Shown here: in pieces, positions 41,379 to 50,077 of the stretch
Position numbering within the stretch: position 1 is the first letter of the stretch
Layout: each line of letters starts with the position of its first letter
Source of the DNA: Streptomyces sp. NBC_00289
GTDB lineage: Bacteria > Actinomycetota > Actinomycetes > Streptomycetales > Streptomycetaceae
DNA length: 64,000 nt
Assembly (NCBI RefSeq): GCF_041435115.1
Contig: NZ_CP108046.1
Span: 7,874,001-7,938,000, forward strand
Reading direction: 5' to 3'
The notes under the pieces: model-generated
Seen by the model: the letters and a program-made list of their open reading frames with translations, nothing else
Database searches by the model: none
What the model was told of the DNA's origin: nothing
Program-made: the position numbers and the translations under genes

Positions 41379-42545
41379 TCAGAGCAGGGCGAACTGGCCC
41401 TCAGGGCCCTCCTCGTGGTGGTCAAGGACCGATGCCGGGCGGCAGGCCGCGTCCGGGACCGGGAGGACGCCGGCCTTGGTCAGCTCGGTGGCGGTGACCG
41501 GGGACGTCACCGTCGACTCCGCCTGCTGCGGGCCGAGTTCCGCCAGCAGGGCCAGAACGGTGATCAGCTCCAGCAGCTCCGACGTCCACGACTGCGGCCA
41601 GGTCGACGGCCGGATCGCGGCCAGGGTGCCCGGCTCGGGCTCGCTCGTGCGGGCCGTGAACCACTGCTCCAGGACGCGGACCCCGCCGGCCTCGTAGTCC
41701 CAGGCTTCGGGTGGCACCGGGGAGACGCGGCCGTCGTCGAGGTGCAGGGTCTCCTCGTCGCGGTCGTAGCGCACGGTCAGGAGGCCGGCGGGCAGCGGGG
41801 CCCGGACGTACGGGCGGCGGCCGCCCGGGAGTTTGGGGCGGGCGCCGTCACGGCGCATCAGCCACACGATGCGGCGGCCCAGCTCCACGCCCCGTGCCCA
41901 CAGACCGGCGTCCGCGGTGAGGGGCACCCGGAGGCCGGGGCGCGCCGTCGCCACGATCCAGGCGAGGACGTCCTCCGGGGCGGGGGAGTGGCCGAGGCGG
42001 GTGGCCAGGTGGTTCAGCAGGCCCGGTGCCAGGTTGGGTTCCGCACCGCCGGGGCGGCGGTACAGGGGGCGGACGCGGCCGGGGCGCAGGAGGGGGATCA
42101 GGGAGGTCGCGAGGACGGGAGGGCCGGCGGCGTCCCCGGCGGCGGGCGTCTCGACCAGGAAGATCTGCCGCTCGTCCGCCACCCGCCACAACTCGGGCCG
42201 TGCCGCGTCGATCAGGCGGTGGTCGGGGATCAGCCACTGTTCGTCGAAGGGGGCCCGCAGCACGCGGACCGGCTCCGTGCAGGGGCCCGAGGCGCGCACC
42301 AGCTTCCCGGTGCCGCTGGACTGCCCCGGCAGCTGCCCCACCGCGGAGTGCAGCGTGCGCGCGCGTGTCGGTTCGAACAGGGCCTGGCGGTCCGGGCCCT
42401 CGGCCTTCATCAGGGCGTCCCAGCGGGCTTTCAGGGATGCCACGTCGGGACCCGTCGGCCACCCCCGGCCGAGCCGCGGCGGTGCGACGGACCACGGCAT
42501 GAGGTCCGCGAGCAGCGGAGCGTCGTCGTGCGTCACGCTGGGCAT
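41379..42545 (-). CDS. Orphan type ISP restriction/modification-like specificity protein
   Basis: A 388-residue protein that resembles only the C-terminal target-recognition part of type ISP restriction enzymes: EQWLIPDHRLIDAARPELWRVADERQIFLVE, LLNHLATRLGHSPAPEDVLAWIVATARPG, ELGRRIVWLMRRDG and PEAWDYEAGGVRVLEQWFTART. I see no nuclease, helicase or methyltransferase motif in it or in the neighbouring genes. It therefore looks like a free-standing protein that kept the DNA-reading domain and lost the enzymatic parts. The annotation is from family recall and the function is open. ATG at 42545; it is downstream of and co-directional with the GntR gene by 24 bases. Confidence 0.65.
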   Translation of the reverse strand: MPSVTHDDAPLLADLMPWSVAPPRLGRGWPTGPDVASLKARWDALMKAEGPDRQALFEPTRARTLHSAVGQLPGQSSGTGKLVRASGPCTEPVRVLRAPFDEQWLIPDHRLIDAARPELWRVADERQIFLVETPAAGDAAGPPVLATSLIPLLRPGRVRPLYRRPGGAEPNLAPGLLNHLATRLGHSPAPEDVLAWIVATARPGLRVPLTADAGLWARGVELGRRIVWLMRRDGARPKLPGGRRPYVRAPLPAGLLTVRYDRDEETLHLDDGRVSPVPPEAWDYEAGGVRVLEQWFTARTSEPEPGTLAAIRPSTWPQSWTSELLELITVLALLAELGPQQAESTVTSPVTATELTKAGVLPVPDAACRPASVLDHHEEGPEGQFALL

Positions 42546-42569
42546 CGTATCGGCGGGCCGGAACGGCGG

Positions 42570-43319
42570 TCAGGTGGCGTCGAGGGTCACCGTGAAGGAG
42601 AAACGGTCGCCCCGGTAGTGGATGACGGCCACGTCCAGTGGGCGGCCGGCGGTGTCGTAGGTGATGCCCGTGTAGTGCAGGATCGGGCTGAGCAGCGGGA
42701 CCTGGAGCAGCCGTGCCGTCTCGGGATCCGCGAGCCGGGCCTCCACCGTGTCCGTGATGCGGCTGATGTCCGCCCCGACGATGTCCCGCAGCACCTTGGT
42801 CATCGGCCAGCGCACCAGGTCCTCCGCGTCGATGCGCGCGGCCAGTTCGGGGCGGACGAAGTTGCGGGCGTGGTTGGTCGGCTCGCCGGTCTTCTCGTCG
42901 GCGCGCAGCCGGTGGTACGTCGCCACCTCGGCGAGGTCCGGGAAGTGCTCGGCGAGTTCGGCGGGGACCGGCGTGCTGCCCTGGTCCAGCAGCTCGGTCG
43001 TCATGCCGGACTGCTGGGCCACGATCGCGTCCACCGAGCCGAGGAGGCGGACCGGCGCCCCCCGCAGCACCCCGGGCTCGATGAACGTGCCGCGGCGGCG
43101 GTGGCGGCTGATCAGCCCCTCGTCCTCCAGCTCCTTCAGCGCCTGGCGCATCGTCAGCACGCTCACCCCGTAGTGCCCCGCGAGCTGTTCCTCCGTGGGC
43201 AGCCGCAGGGGGTCCCGGGGCGAGCGGCCGAGTATCGAGGCGCGCAGCGACTGCGACACCTGGTACCAGAGCGGCAGCTTGCGGTTCAGGACGATCGAGT
43301 CCGGGGCGAAGGAGGTCAC
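42570..43319 (-). CDS. GntR/HutC-family regulator with UTRA domain
   Basis: A 249-residue regulator. The winged helix spans residues about 15-75 (QVSQSLRASILGRSPRDPLRLPTEEQLAGHYGVSVLTMRQALKELEDEGLISRHRRRGTF). The UTRA ligand domain follows to the C-terminus, ending VAVIHYRGDRFSFTVTLD. It lies 26 bases downstream of hmgA on the same strand and may control it. The GTG at 43319 lacks a clear ribosome site; ATG codons nearby are out of frame. Ligands of such regulators are often aromatic or sugar-acid intermediates. Confidence 0.88.
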   Translation of the reverse strand: MTSFAPDSIVLNRKLPLWYQVSQSLRASILGRSPRDPLRLPTEEQLAGHYGVSVLTMRQALKELEDEGLISRHRRRGTFIEPGVLRGAPVRLLGSVDAIVAQQSGMTTELLDQGSTPVPAELAEHFPDLAEVATYHRLRADEKTGEPTNHARNFVRPELAARIDAEDLVRWPMTKVLRDIVGADISRITDTVEARLADPETARLLQVPLLSPILHYTGITYDTAGRPLDVAVIHYRGDRFSFTVTLDAT

Positions 43320-43345
43320 GGGTCATCCGTACCGGTAGGAGATCT

Positions 43346-44707
43346 TCAGTGCAAGGGTCGGAAGTGGCGCTCCAGACCCCGCCACACGTCGTCGTACCCG
43401 GGCTGCAGGTGCTCCGCGTGCGCGGCGTGCGAGGTGAGGGTGACCGGCCAGCGGGTCTCGAACATGAACGCCAGCCCGTCGTCGACCTTCTGCGGCACCA
43501 GCTCGGCGGCGCTTGCCCGGTCGAAGGTCTCCCGGTCGGGTCCGTGCGCCGACATCATGTTGTGCAGCGAGCCGCCGCCGGCCACGAAGCCACCGGGTCC
43601 GGAGGTCTTCGCGTCGTAGGCGCCCTCGATCAGGCCCATGTACTCGCTCATCACGTTCCGGTGGAAGTACGGCGGCCGGAAGGTGTCCTCGCCGACCAGC
43701 CAGCGCGGTGCGAAGACGACGAAGTCGACGCCCGCGAGACCCGGGGTGTCGGACGGGGAGGTCAGCACCGTGAAGATCGACGGGTCGGGGTGGTCATGGC
43801 TGATCGTGCCGAGCACATTGAACCGCCGCAGGTCATAGACGTACGGCACATAGTTGCCGTGCCAGGCGACCACGTCCAGCGGTGAGTGGTCGTAGGTGGC
43901 CGTCCAGAGGTTGCCGCAGAACTTGTTGACCACCTCCACCGGACCCTCGACGTCCTCGTACGCGGCGACCGGGGCCCGGAAGTCACGCGGGGCCGCGAGC
44001 CCGTTGGCACCGATCGGGCCGAGGTCGGGGAGGCGGAAGGCGGCCCCATAGTTCTCGCACACATAGCCGCGAGCCGACTCGTCCAGCAGCTCCACACGGA
44101 AGCGGACCCCACGCGGGATCAGCGCGATGTGTGCCGGCTCCACATGCAGCCGGCCGAACTCCGTGTGCAACAGCAGCCCGCCGTGCTCCGGAACGATCAG
44201 CAGCTCCCCGTCGGCGTCGCCGAAGACCCGGTCCATCGAGGAGTTGGCGTGGTACAGGTGCACGGCCATGCCGGTGCGCTGGGTCGCGTCGCCGTTGCCG
44301 CCGAGGGTCCACAGTCCGGCCAGGAAGTCCGTCCCGGCCGGCGGCTCGGGCAGGGGATCCCAGCGCAGCCGGTTCGGGTCGGGCGCCTCACCGGTGAACG
44401 GAGCCGTGCGGATCGCGCCGTTGTCCGTGCGCGAGAACGCCGGATGCGCTGCCGACGGGCGGATCCGATACAGCCACGACCGCCGGTTGCAGGCTCTCGG
44501 CTCGGTGAACGCCGTACCGCTCAGCTGCTCCGCGTAGAGCCCGAGGGGTGCGCGCTGCGGCGAGTTCCGTCCCTCGGGCAGTGCGCCCGGGACGGCCTCG
44601 GAGCTGTGCTCGTTGCCGAAACCGGAGAGGTGGGCCAACTCCTCGGCGGCCTTACGCGCTCCCCCACGCTCGAACACGCTCGCGCGGGAGGTACCCCCAT
44701 CGCTCAT
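43346..44707 (-). CDS. hmgA: Homogentisate 1,2-dioxygenase
   Basis: A 453-residue iron dioxygenase that opens the homogentisate ring in tyrosine/phenylalanine catabolism. The canonical start [21 protein letters not shown] is present from residue 26. The iron ligands are in [18 protein letters not shown] (His and Glu) and [11 protein letters not shown] (His). Residues 4-21 ([18 protein letters not shown]) come from a Streptomyces-type palindromic repeat inserted in the 5' coding end, so the N-terminus is longer than usual. AAGGGAG precedes the ATG at 44707. An inverted repeat at 44728-44751 is a candidate operator. Other pathway genes (hppD, maiA, fahA) are not in this window. Confidence 0.95.
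   Translation of the reverse strand: MSDGGTSRASVFERGGARKAAEELAHLSGFGNEHSSEAVPGALPEGRNSPQRAPLGLYAEQLSGTAFTEPRACNRRSWLYRIRPSAAHPAFSRTDNGAIRTAPFTGEAPDPNRLRWDPLPEPPAGTDFLAGLWTLGGNGDATQRTGMAVHLYHANSSMDRVFGDADGELLIVPEHGGLLLHTEFGRLHVEPAHIALIPRGVRFRVELLDESARGYVCENYGAAFRLPDLGPIGANGLAAPRDFRAPVAAYEDVEGPVEVVNKFCGNLWTATYDHSPLDVVAWHGNYVPYVYDLRRFNVLGTISHDHPDPSIFTVLTSPSDTPGLAGVDFVVFAPRWLVGEDTFRPPYFHRNVMSEYMGLIEGAYDAKTSGPGGFVAGGGSLHNMMSAHGPDRETFDRASAAELVPQKVDDGLAFMFETRWPVTLTSHAAHAEHLQPGYDDVWRGLERHFRPLH
44657..44698 (-). repeat. Streptomyces-type palindromic repeat inside hmgA start
   Basis: The segment CTCCCCCACGCTCGAAC...GAGGTACCCCC has the CTCCCCCA / GGGAGGTACCCCC ends of a dispersed extragenic palindrome. 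It is inserted in frame and encodes residues 4-17 or so of HmgA. Confidence 0.6.
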
Positions 44708-44727
44708 GATCGCTCCCTTGCGTATCG

Positions 44728-44751
44728 ATTCCTATGCACCACCGTAGGATT
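44728..44751. promoter_or_regulatory. Inverted repeat upstream of hmgA
   Basis: ATTCCTA (44728-44734) and TAGGATT (44745-44751) form 7-bp arms with one mismatch and 10 bases between, 21 bases before the hmgA start. It is a candidate operator for the GntR protein at 43319 or another catabolic regulator. Confidence 0.45.
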
Positions 44752-44853
44752 GCGGTTTCCCGGGCGCAAGAGGTCGCCACCTCCTCACTGGGGACGACGA
44801 GAACCAGACCTCAGGGGGATCCGGCTGTCGGACCGGTGTTCTAACCTCCCCGC

Positions 44854-45459
44854 ATGTCGTGGACGCGTGGACCTCTCACCGCGCTCACGGTCTGTGTCCT
44901 GCTGCTGACCGGATCCGTGGGCTGCGACTCCGGTGACGCCCCGGAGCGACCGGGCGGGAGCAGCGGAGCGCCGACCGCACCGGTGGGCCGGCTCCTCGAC
45001 AAAACGGACCGGGAGGGGCGGCAGTACCGGGAAGTGGAGGACAAAGGCGCACCCGGGGTCGGCATCGAGGTGGAGCCCGACACCCACGCTGGCTGGGACG
45101 TCCGGCTGACCGTCGACGACTTCCGCTTCTCGCCCGCCGACGCCCGGGAGAAGGCGGTGCCCGGCCGTGGTTACGCCCTGCTCTTCGTGGACGGCCGGGC
45201 CGTCGCCTCCCTCCGCACTCCCGGACACCACCTCCCGGCCGGCTACCTCCCGCACGGCACGCACCATGTCACCGCGCGCCTGTACGCCGACGACGACACG
45301 GTGTGGGCCGTGGACGGCGAGCCGGTGGAGAGCACGGCGGACGTCACGGCGTCCGGAGCGGAACCCTCCGCGACCGCGGGCCACGCGTTGAGTGCACCGG
45401 GCACTCACCTCCGTACTGAGGGGCGAGGTTCACCGGACCGAGGCGGAGAGGCATCATGA
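44854..45459 (+). CDS. Predicted lipoprotein, uncharacterised
   Basis: A 201-residue exported protein. The signal peptide has a lipobox LTGSVGC with the lipid cysteine at residue 24. The mature part is mostly charged, with a central WDVRLTVDDFRFSPADAREKAVPGRGYALLFVDGRAVASLRTPGHHLPAG, which resembles a small cupredoxin-like or beta-sandwich fold found in actinobacterial lipoproteins. I cannot assign a function. Its stop overlaps the start of the TetR gene (ATGA), so the two are one operon. Confidence 0.78.
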   Translation: MSWTRGPLTALTVCVLLLTGSVGCDSGDAPERPGGSSGAPTAPVGRLLDKTDREGRQYREVEDKGAPGVGIEVEPDTHAGWDVRLTVDDFRFSPADAREKAVPGRGYALLFVDGRAVASLRTPGHHLPAGYLPHGTHHVTARLYADDDTVWAVDGEPVESTADVTASGAEPSATAGHALSAPGTHLRTEGRGSPDRGGEAS

Positions 45460-46073
45460 AGCCCGTGCCCCACGCGACATCGCTCCGCCGTGCGCCCGTG
45501 CAGCGGCGCAGCGCCGAACGCCTGACCCGGATCCTCGACGCGTGCGCCGACCTCCTCGACGAGGTCGGCTACGACGACCTGAGCACCCGTGCCGTCGCGC
45601 TGCGCGCCGGCGTCCCCATCGGCTCGGTCTACCGCTTCTTCGGCAACAAGCGCGCGATGGCCGACGCGCTCGCCCAGCGCAACCTCGAGCGCTACACCGA
45701 GCGCGTCACCGAGCGGCTGAAGGAGACGGGCGGCGGGGGCTGGCGGGCTGCCGTGGACGCCGTGCTCGACGAGTACCTCGCCATGAAGCGCACCGCGCCC
45801 GGCTTCTCCCTCGTCGACTTCGGCAACCAGATACCGGTCGGCGCCCGCTACGCCGAACCCAACCACCGCGTCGCCGACCGCCTCACGGACCTGCTCTCCG
45901 GCTACCTCGACCGGGACCCGGACGACGACCTGCGGCGCACCTTCCTGATCGCCGTGGAGACCGCCGACACCCTGGTCCACCTCGCCTTCCGGGTGGCGCC
46001 GGACGGGGACCCGCGGATCATCGAGGAGACCCGGGAGCTGCTGCGGGCGTATCTGGCCCGGGTCCTGGACTGA
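45456..46073 (+). CDS. TetR-family regulator
   Basis: A 205-residue regulator. The helix-turn-helix is RILDACADLLDEVGYDDLSTRAVALRAGVPIGSVYRFFGNKRAMADAL (residues about 24-71), then a ligand domain of ordinary length. The gene is coupled to the lipoprotein gene upstream. A CATACCG palindrome 67 bases after its stop, before the molybdoenzyme gene, is a likely target. Its ligand is unknown. Confidence 0.88.
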   Translation: MKPVPHATSLRRAPVQRRSAERLTRILDACADLLDEVGYDDLSTRAVALRAGVPIGSVYRFFGNKRAMADALAQRNLERYTERVTERLKETGGGGWRAAVDAVLDEYLAMKRTAPGFSLVDFGNQIPVGARYAEPNHRVADRLTDLLSGYLDRDPDDDLRRTFLIAVETADTLVHLAFRVAPDGDPRIIEETRELLRAYLARVLD

Positions 46074-46139
46074 GCCCGGCCGGCGGACCCGGTTTCCGAA
46101 ACTTTCCGACCCCGCTCCCGGCAGGGCCTCCCCAGCGTT

Positions 46140-46155
46140 CATACCGGTCGGTATG
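46140..46155. promoter_or_regulatory. TetR-type operator before the molybdoenzyme gene
   Basis: CATACCG-GT-CGGTATG is a perfect 7-bp-arm palindrome of the class bound by TetR-family repressors. It lies 48 bases before the start of the oxidoreductase gene. Confidence 0.65.
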
Positions 46156-46202
46156 CTCGGCGCCAGTCCGTGCGTCACCGCCGCCGCTCCCCGGGAGGAC
46201 CC

Positions 46203-48437
46203 GTGTCCCGCACCGCCCTGCGAATCTGCCCCTTGTGCGAGGCCACCTGCGGGCTGACGCTCACCATCGAGGGGACCCGGGTGACAGGCGCCCGCGGTGA
46301 CCGCGACGACGTCTTCAGCCGCGGGTTCATCTGCCCGAAGGGCGCCTCCTTCGGTGCCGTCGACGCCGACCCCGACCGGCTGCGCGCCCCGCTCGTGCGC
46401 AAGGACGGCGAGCTGCGCGAGGCCACCTGGGAGGAGGCGTTCGACGCGGTCGCGGCGGGCCTGCGCCCGGTCGTCGAGCGCTACGGACCGAACTCCGTCG
46501 GCGTGGTCCTCGGCAACCCCAACGTGCACACCATGGCCGGCGCCCTCTACCCGCCGGTGCTGCTCGCGGGCATCGGCACCCGCGCCGTCTTCACCGCCTC
46601 CACGGTCGACCAGATGCCCAAGCACGTCTCCAGCGGGCTGCTCTTCGGCGACGCCAACGCCATCCCCGTCCCGGACCTCGACCGCACCGACCATCTGCTG
46701 CTCATCGGCGCCAACCCCCTGGAGTCCAACGGGAGTCTGTGCACCGCCCCCGACTTCCCCGGCAAGCTCAAGGCGCTCAAGGCCCGCGGCGGCACCCTCA
46801 CCGTCATCGACCCGCGCCGCACCCGCACCGCCAAGCTCGCCGACCGGCATATCGCGATCCGGCCCGGCACGGACGCCCTGCTGCTCGCGGCGATGGCCCA
46901 GGTCCTGTTCGCGGAGAACCTCGTCGATCTCGGCGCACTGGCCCCCCACGTCCAGGGACTCGACGAACTCCGGGAAGCCGTAGGGGACTTCACGCCCGAG
47001 GCCGTCGCGCCCGCCTGTGACGTGGACGCCGCCGAGACGCGCGCCCTCGCCCGCGAACTGGCCGCCGCGCCCACCGCCGCCGTGTACGGCCGCATCGGCA
47101 GCTGCACGGTCCCGCACGGCACCCTGGCCAGCTGGCTCGTGGACGTCCTCAACATCCTCACCGGCAACCTCGACCGCCCCGGCGGTGCCCTCTTCCCGCA
47201 GGCGGCCACCGACCGGACGCCCCGCCCCGCCGGGCCCGGTCGCGGGTTCACGCTCGGCCGCTGGCACTCGCGGGTGAGCGAACACCCGGAGGCCAAGGGC
47301 GAGTTGCCGCTGTCCGCGCTCGCCGAGGAGATCGACACCGCCACCGTGGTGGGCGAGCCGGTCCGTGCCCTCGTCGCCATCGCCGCGAACCCCGTGCTGT
47401 CCGCCCCCGACGGCGACCGGCTCGACAAGGCGCTCGGCTCACTCGACTTCATGGTCAGCGTCGACCCCTACCTGAACGAGACCTCGCGCCACGCCCACGT
47501 CGTCCTGCCGCCGCCCCCGCCCTCGCAGAGCGCGCACCACGACTTCGCCTTCAACACCCTCGCCGTCCGCAACCAGGTCCGCTACACCCGCCCCGCCGTC
47601 CCGCTGGAACCCGGCAGGATGTCGGAGACCGAGATCCAGGCCCGGCTGATCCTGGCCGCGACCGGCATGCACGGCGCCGACCCGGCGGCCGTCGACACCC
47701 TGGTGATCGACCAGACCCTCGGCAAGGCGGTCAACGAAACGCACTCTCCCGTACACGGCCGGGACCCGCGCGAGCTGGCCGGCCTGCTGACCGGTGAGAG
47801 CGGCCCCGAGCGCCGGCTCGACCTGATGCTGCGCCTCGGCCCCTACGGCGACGGCTTCGGCGCACGACCGGACGGGCTGAGCCTCACGAAGCTGCTGGCC
47901 CATCCGCACGGCATCGACCTGGGTCCGCTCGAGCCGCGCCTGCCGCAGCCGCTGAAGACCACCAGCGGCAAGGTGGAGCTGCTGCCAGGGCCGATCGCGG
48001 ACGACCTGCCGCGGCTGCGCCGGGCCCTGCGCGAGCGCCCGGAAGGACTCGTCCTCGTCGGCCGCCGCCATCTGCGTTCCAACAACAGCTGGATGCACAA
48101 CGTGCCCGCCCTGACCGGCGGCACCAACCGCTGCACCGTGCACATCCACCCGGAGGACGCCGAGCGGCTCGGCGTGCGCGACGGTGCCCCGGTGCGCGTG
48201 AAGGGCGCCGGGGGAGAGGTGACCGCCCCCGCCGAGGTGACCGACAGCGTGCGCCGGGGTGTGGTGAGCGTGCCGCACGGCTGGGGCCACGACCGCCCCG
48301 GCACCCGGATGAGCCACGCGGCCACCGACCCCGGCGTCAACGTCAACCAGCTCCTCGACGGCAGCCTGCTCGACCCGCTGTCGGGCAACGCGGTGCTCAA
48401 CGGCGTACCGATCGTGGTCACCGCACTGGCCCCGTGA
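46203..48437 (+). CDS. Molybdopterin oxidoreductase (DMSO reductase family)
   Basis: A 744-residue molybdoenzyme. The N-terminal 4Fe-4S site is C-x2-C-x3-C with a later FICPKG (CPLCEATCG at residues about 8-16, then Cys near 43). The body has the usual cofactor stretches GPNSVGVVLGNP, LLLIGANPLESNGS and VIDPRRTRTAKLADRHIAIRPGTD, and the C-terminal domain IV VHIHPEDAERLGVRDGAPVRVK. No Tat signal is present, so it is cytoplasmic. No electron-transfer subunit is adjacent. The substrate is unclear; formate-dehydrogenase- and nitrate-reductase-like annotations are both possible. The GTG at 46203 has GGGAGGA upstream. Confidence 0.88.
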   Translation: MSRTALRICPLCEATCGLTLTIEGTRVTGARGDRDDVFSRGFICPKGASFGAVDADPDRLRAPLVRKDGELREATWEEAFDAVAAGLRPVVERYGPNSVGVVLGNPNVHTMAGALYPPVLLAGIGTRAVFTASTVDQMPKHVSSGLLFGDANAIPVPDLDRTDHLLLIGANPLESNGSLCTAPDFPGKLKALKARGGTLTVIDPRRTRTAKLADRHIAIRPGTDALLLAAMAQVLFAENLVDLGALAPHVQGLDELREAVGDFTPEAVAPACDVDAAETRALARELAAAPTAAVYGRIGSCTVPHGTLASWLVDVLNILTGNLDRPGGALFPQAATDRTPRPAGPGRGFTLGRWHSRVSEHPEAKGELPLSALAEEIDTATVVGEPVRALVAIAANPVLSAPDGDRLDKALGSLDFMVSVDPYLNETSRHAHVVLPPPPPSQSAHHDFAFNTLAVRNQVRYTRPAVPLEPGRMSETEIQARLILAATGMHGADPAAVDTLVIDQTLGKAVNETHSPVHGRDPRELAGLLTGESGPERRLDLMLRLGPYGDGFGARPDGLSLTKLLAHPHGIDLGPLEPRLPQPLKTTSGKVELLPGPIADDLPRLRRALRERPEGLVLVGRRHLRSNNSWMHNVPALTGGTNRCTVHIHPEDAERLGVRDGAPVRVKGAGGEVTAPAEVTDSVRRGVVSVPHGWGHDRPGTRMSHAATDPGVNVNQLLDGSLLDPLSGNAVLNGVPIVVTALAP

Positions 48438-48524
48438 CCGATTTGGACCCCACCAAGTCCACGCCCCTGACCAGTGCAAAGCCGTGACCTGCAGTTTTGC
48501 GCTTATTGCTCGCAGGTCAACGTC

Positions 48525-48554
48525 TTGTTAACGCCAAACGAACGGACCTAACGT
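48525..48554 (+). promoter_or_regulatory. Promoter of the citrate transporter gene
   Basis: TTGTTA (48525-48530) and TAACGT (48549-48554) with an 18-base spacer, in a locally AT-rich gap. The -10 overlaps the left arm of an inverted repeat. Confidence 0.5.
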
Positions 48555-48600
48555 CAACGCACCGCCGACTCTGGTGGGAGTTCAAGGGCGAACGTTAGGT
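48546..48600. promoter_or_regulatory. Inverted repeat around the citrate transporter start region
   Basis: ACCTAACGT (48546-48554) and ACGTTAGGT (48592-48600) are perfect 9-bp complements, 37 bases apart. One arm covers the -10 and the other the ribosome-binding region, a layout suited to repression or transcript folding. Confidence 0.45.
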
Positions 48601-48608
48601 ATCCACTC

Positions 48609-50039
48609 ATGCTGACCATCCTCGGCTTCGCCATGATCGCGACCTTCCTGGTCCTGATCATGCTGAAGAAGATGTCGCCGATCGCGGCGCTCGTGCTGAT
48701 CCCGGCACTGTTCTGTGTCTTCGTCGGGAAGGGCGCCAAGCTCGGGGACTACGTCCTCGACGGCGTCACCAGCCTCGCCCCCACGGCGGCGATGCTCATG
48801 TTCGCGATCGTCTACTTCGGTGTGATGATCGACGTGGGTCTCTTCGACCCGATCGTTCGCGGGATCCTGAAGTTCTGCAAGGCGGACCCGCTGCGCATCG
48901 TGGTCGGCACGGCCCTGCTCGCCGCGATCGTCTCGCTCGACGGCGACGGCTCGACCACCTTCATGATCACGGTCTCGGCGATGTACCCGCTGTACAAGCG
49001 CCTGAAGATGAGCCTGGTCGTGATGACCGGTGTCGCCGCCATGGCCAACGGCGTGATGAACACGCTTCCTTGGGGCGGACCGACGGCCCGCGCCGCCACC
49101 GCCCTGAAGCTCGACGCCAGCGACATCTTCGTCCCCATGATCCCGGCCCTGGCCGTCGGCCTGCTGGGAGTCCTCGTCCTCTCGTACGTCCTCGGCCGCC
49201 GCGAGCGCTCGCGGCTCGGCGTGCTCACGCTGGACGAGGTGCTGGTCGAGGAGAAGGAGAGGGAGACCGAGACGGTGCTCGTGGGCGCCGGCGGCTCCGG
49301 CTCCGGCGAGACTCCCGTGCGCACCGGCGGCGCGGGCTCCGGAACCGACGCGGACGCGCCGCAGGACTCAGGGAAGGACGAGACCGAGGACGACGGCTTC
49401 CAGGGCTTGGACCCCCACCGCGCCACCCTGCGCCCCAAGCTGTACTGGTTCAACGCGCTGCTCACGGTCGTCCTGCTCACCGCCATGATCATGGAGTGGC
49501 TGCCGATCCCGGTCCTGTTCCTGCTCGGCGCCGCGCTCGCCCTCACCGTCAACTTCCCGCACATGCCCGACCAGAAGGCCCGCATCGGCGCGCACGCCGA
49601 GAACGTGCTCAACGTCGCCGGCATGGTCTTCGCCGCCGCCGTCTTCACCGGGGTCCTGACCGGCACCGGCATGGTCGACCACATGGCCACGTGGCTGGTC
49701 GGCAACATCCCGGACGGCATGGGCCCGCACATGGCCTTCGTCACCGGCGTCCTGAGCATCCCGCTCACGTACTTCATGTCGAACGACGGCTTCTACTTCG
49801 GCGTCCTGCCCGTGCTCGCCGAGGCCGGCCAGGCCCACGGCGTCTCCTCCCTGGAGATCGCCCGCGCCTCCCTCGTCGGCCAGCCCCTGCACATGTCCAG
49901 CCCGCTCGTCCCTGCCGTCTACGTCCTGGTCGGCATGGCCAAGGTCGAGTTCGGCGACCACACCAGGTTCGTGGTGAAGTGGGCCGCGCTGACCTCTCTG
50001 GTGATCCTCGGCGCCGGAATCCTGTTCGGCATCATCTGA
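48609..50039 (+). CDS. citM: Citrate/metal-citrate:proton symporter (CitMHS family)
   Basis: A 476-residue transporter with about eleven hydrophobic segments. Family marks are VSLDGDGSTTFMITVSAMYPLYKRL (residues about 112-136) and AMANGVMNTLPWGGPTARAA (about 145-164) in the first half, and LTYFMSNDGFYFGVLPVLAEAG near 385-405 in the second. A charged loop of about 70 residues (acidic, Gly/Ser-rich) links the halves. It imports citrate as a metal complex with protons. There is no strong ribosome site before the ATG at 48609. The MFS gene follows after 38 bases and may be co-transcribed. Confidence 0.92.
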   Translation: MLTILGFAMIATFLVLIMLKKMSPIAALVLIPALFCVFVGKGAKLGDYVLDGVTSLAPTAAMLMFAIVYFGVMIDVGLFDPIVRGILKFCKADPLRIVVGTALLAAIVSLDGDGSTTFMITVSAMYPLYKRLKMSLVVMTGVAAMANGVMNTLPWGGPTARAATALKLDASDIFVPMIPALAVGLLGVLVLSYVLGRRERSRLGVLTLDEVLVEEKERETETVLVGAGGSGSGETPVRTGGAGSGTDADAPQDSGKDETEDDGFQGLDPHRATLRPKLYWFNALLTVVLLTAMIMEWLPIPVLFLLGAALALTVNFPHMPDQKARIGAHAENVLNVAGMVFAAAVFTGVLTGTGMVDHMATWLVGNIPDGMGPHMAFVTGVLSIPLTYFMSNDGFYFGVLPVLAEAGQAHGVSSLEIARASLVGQPLHMSSPLVPAVYVLVGMAKVEFGDHTRFVVKWAALTSLVILGAGILFGII

Positions 50040-50077
50040 TACAGCATCACCTGACGTACGAGACAGAGGACTTGACC

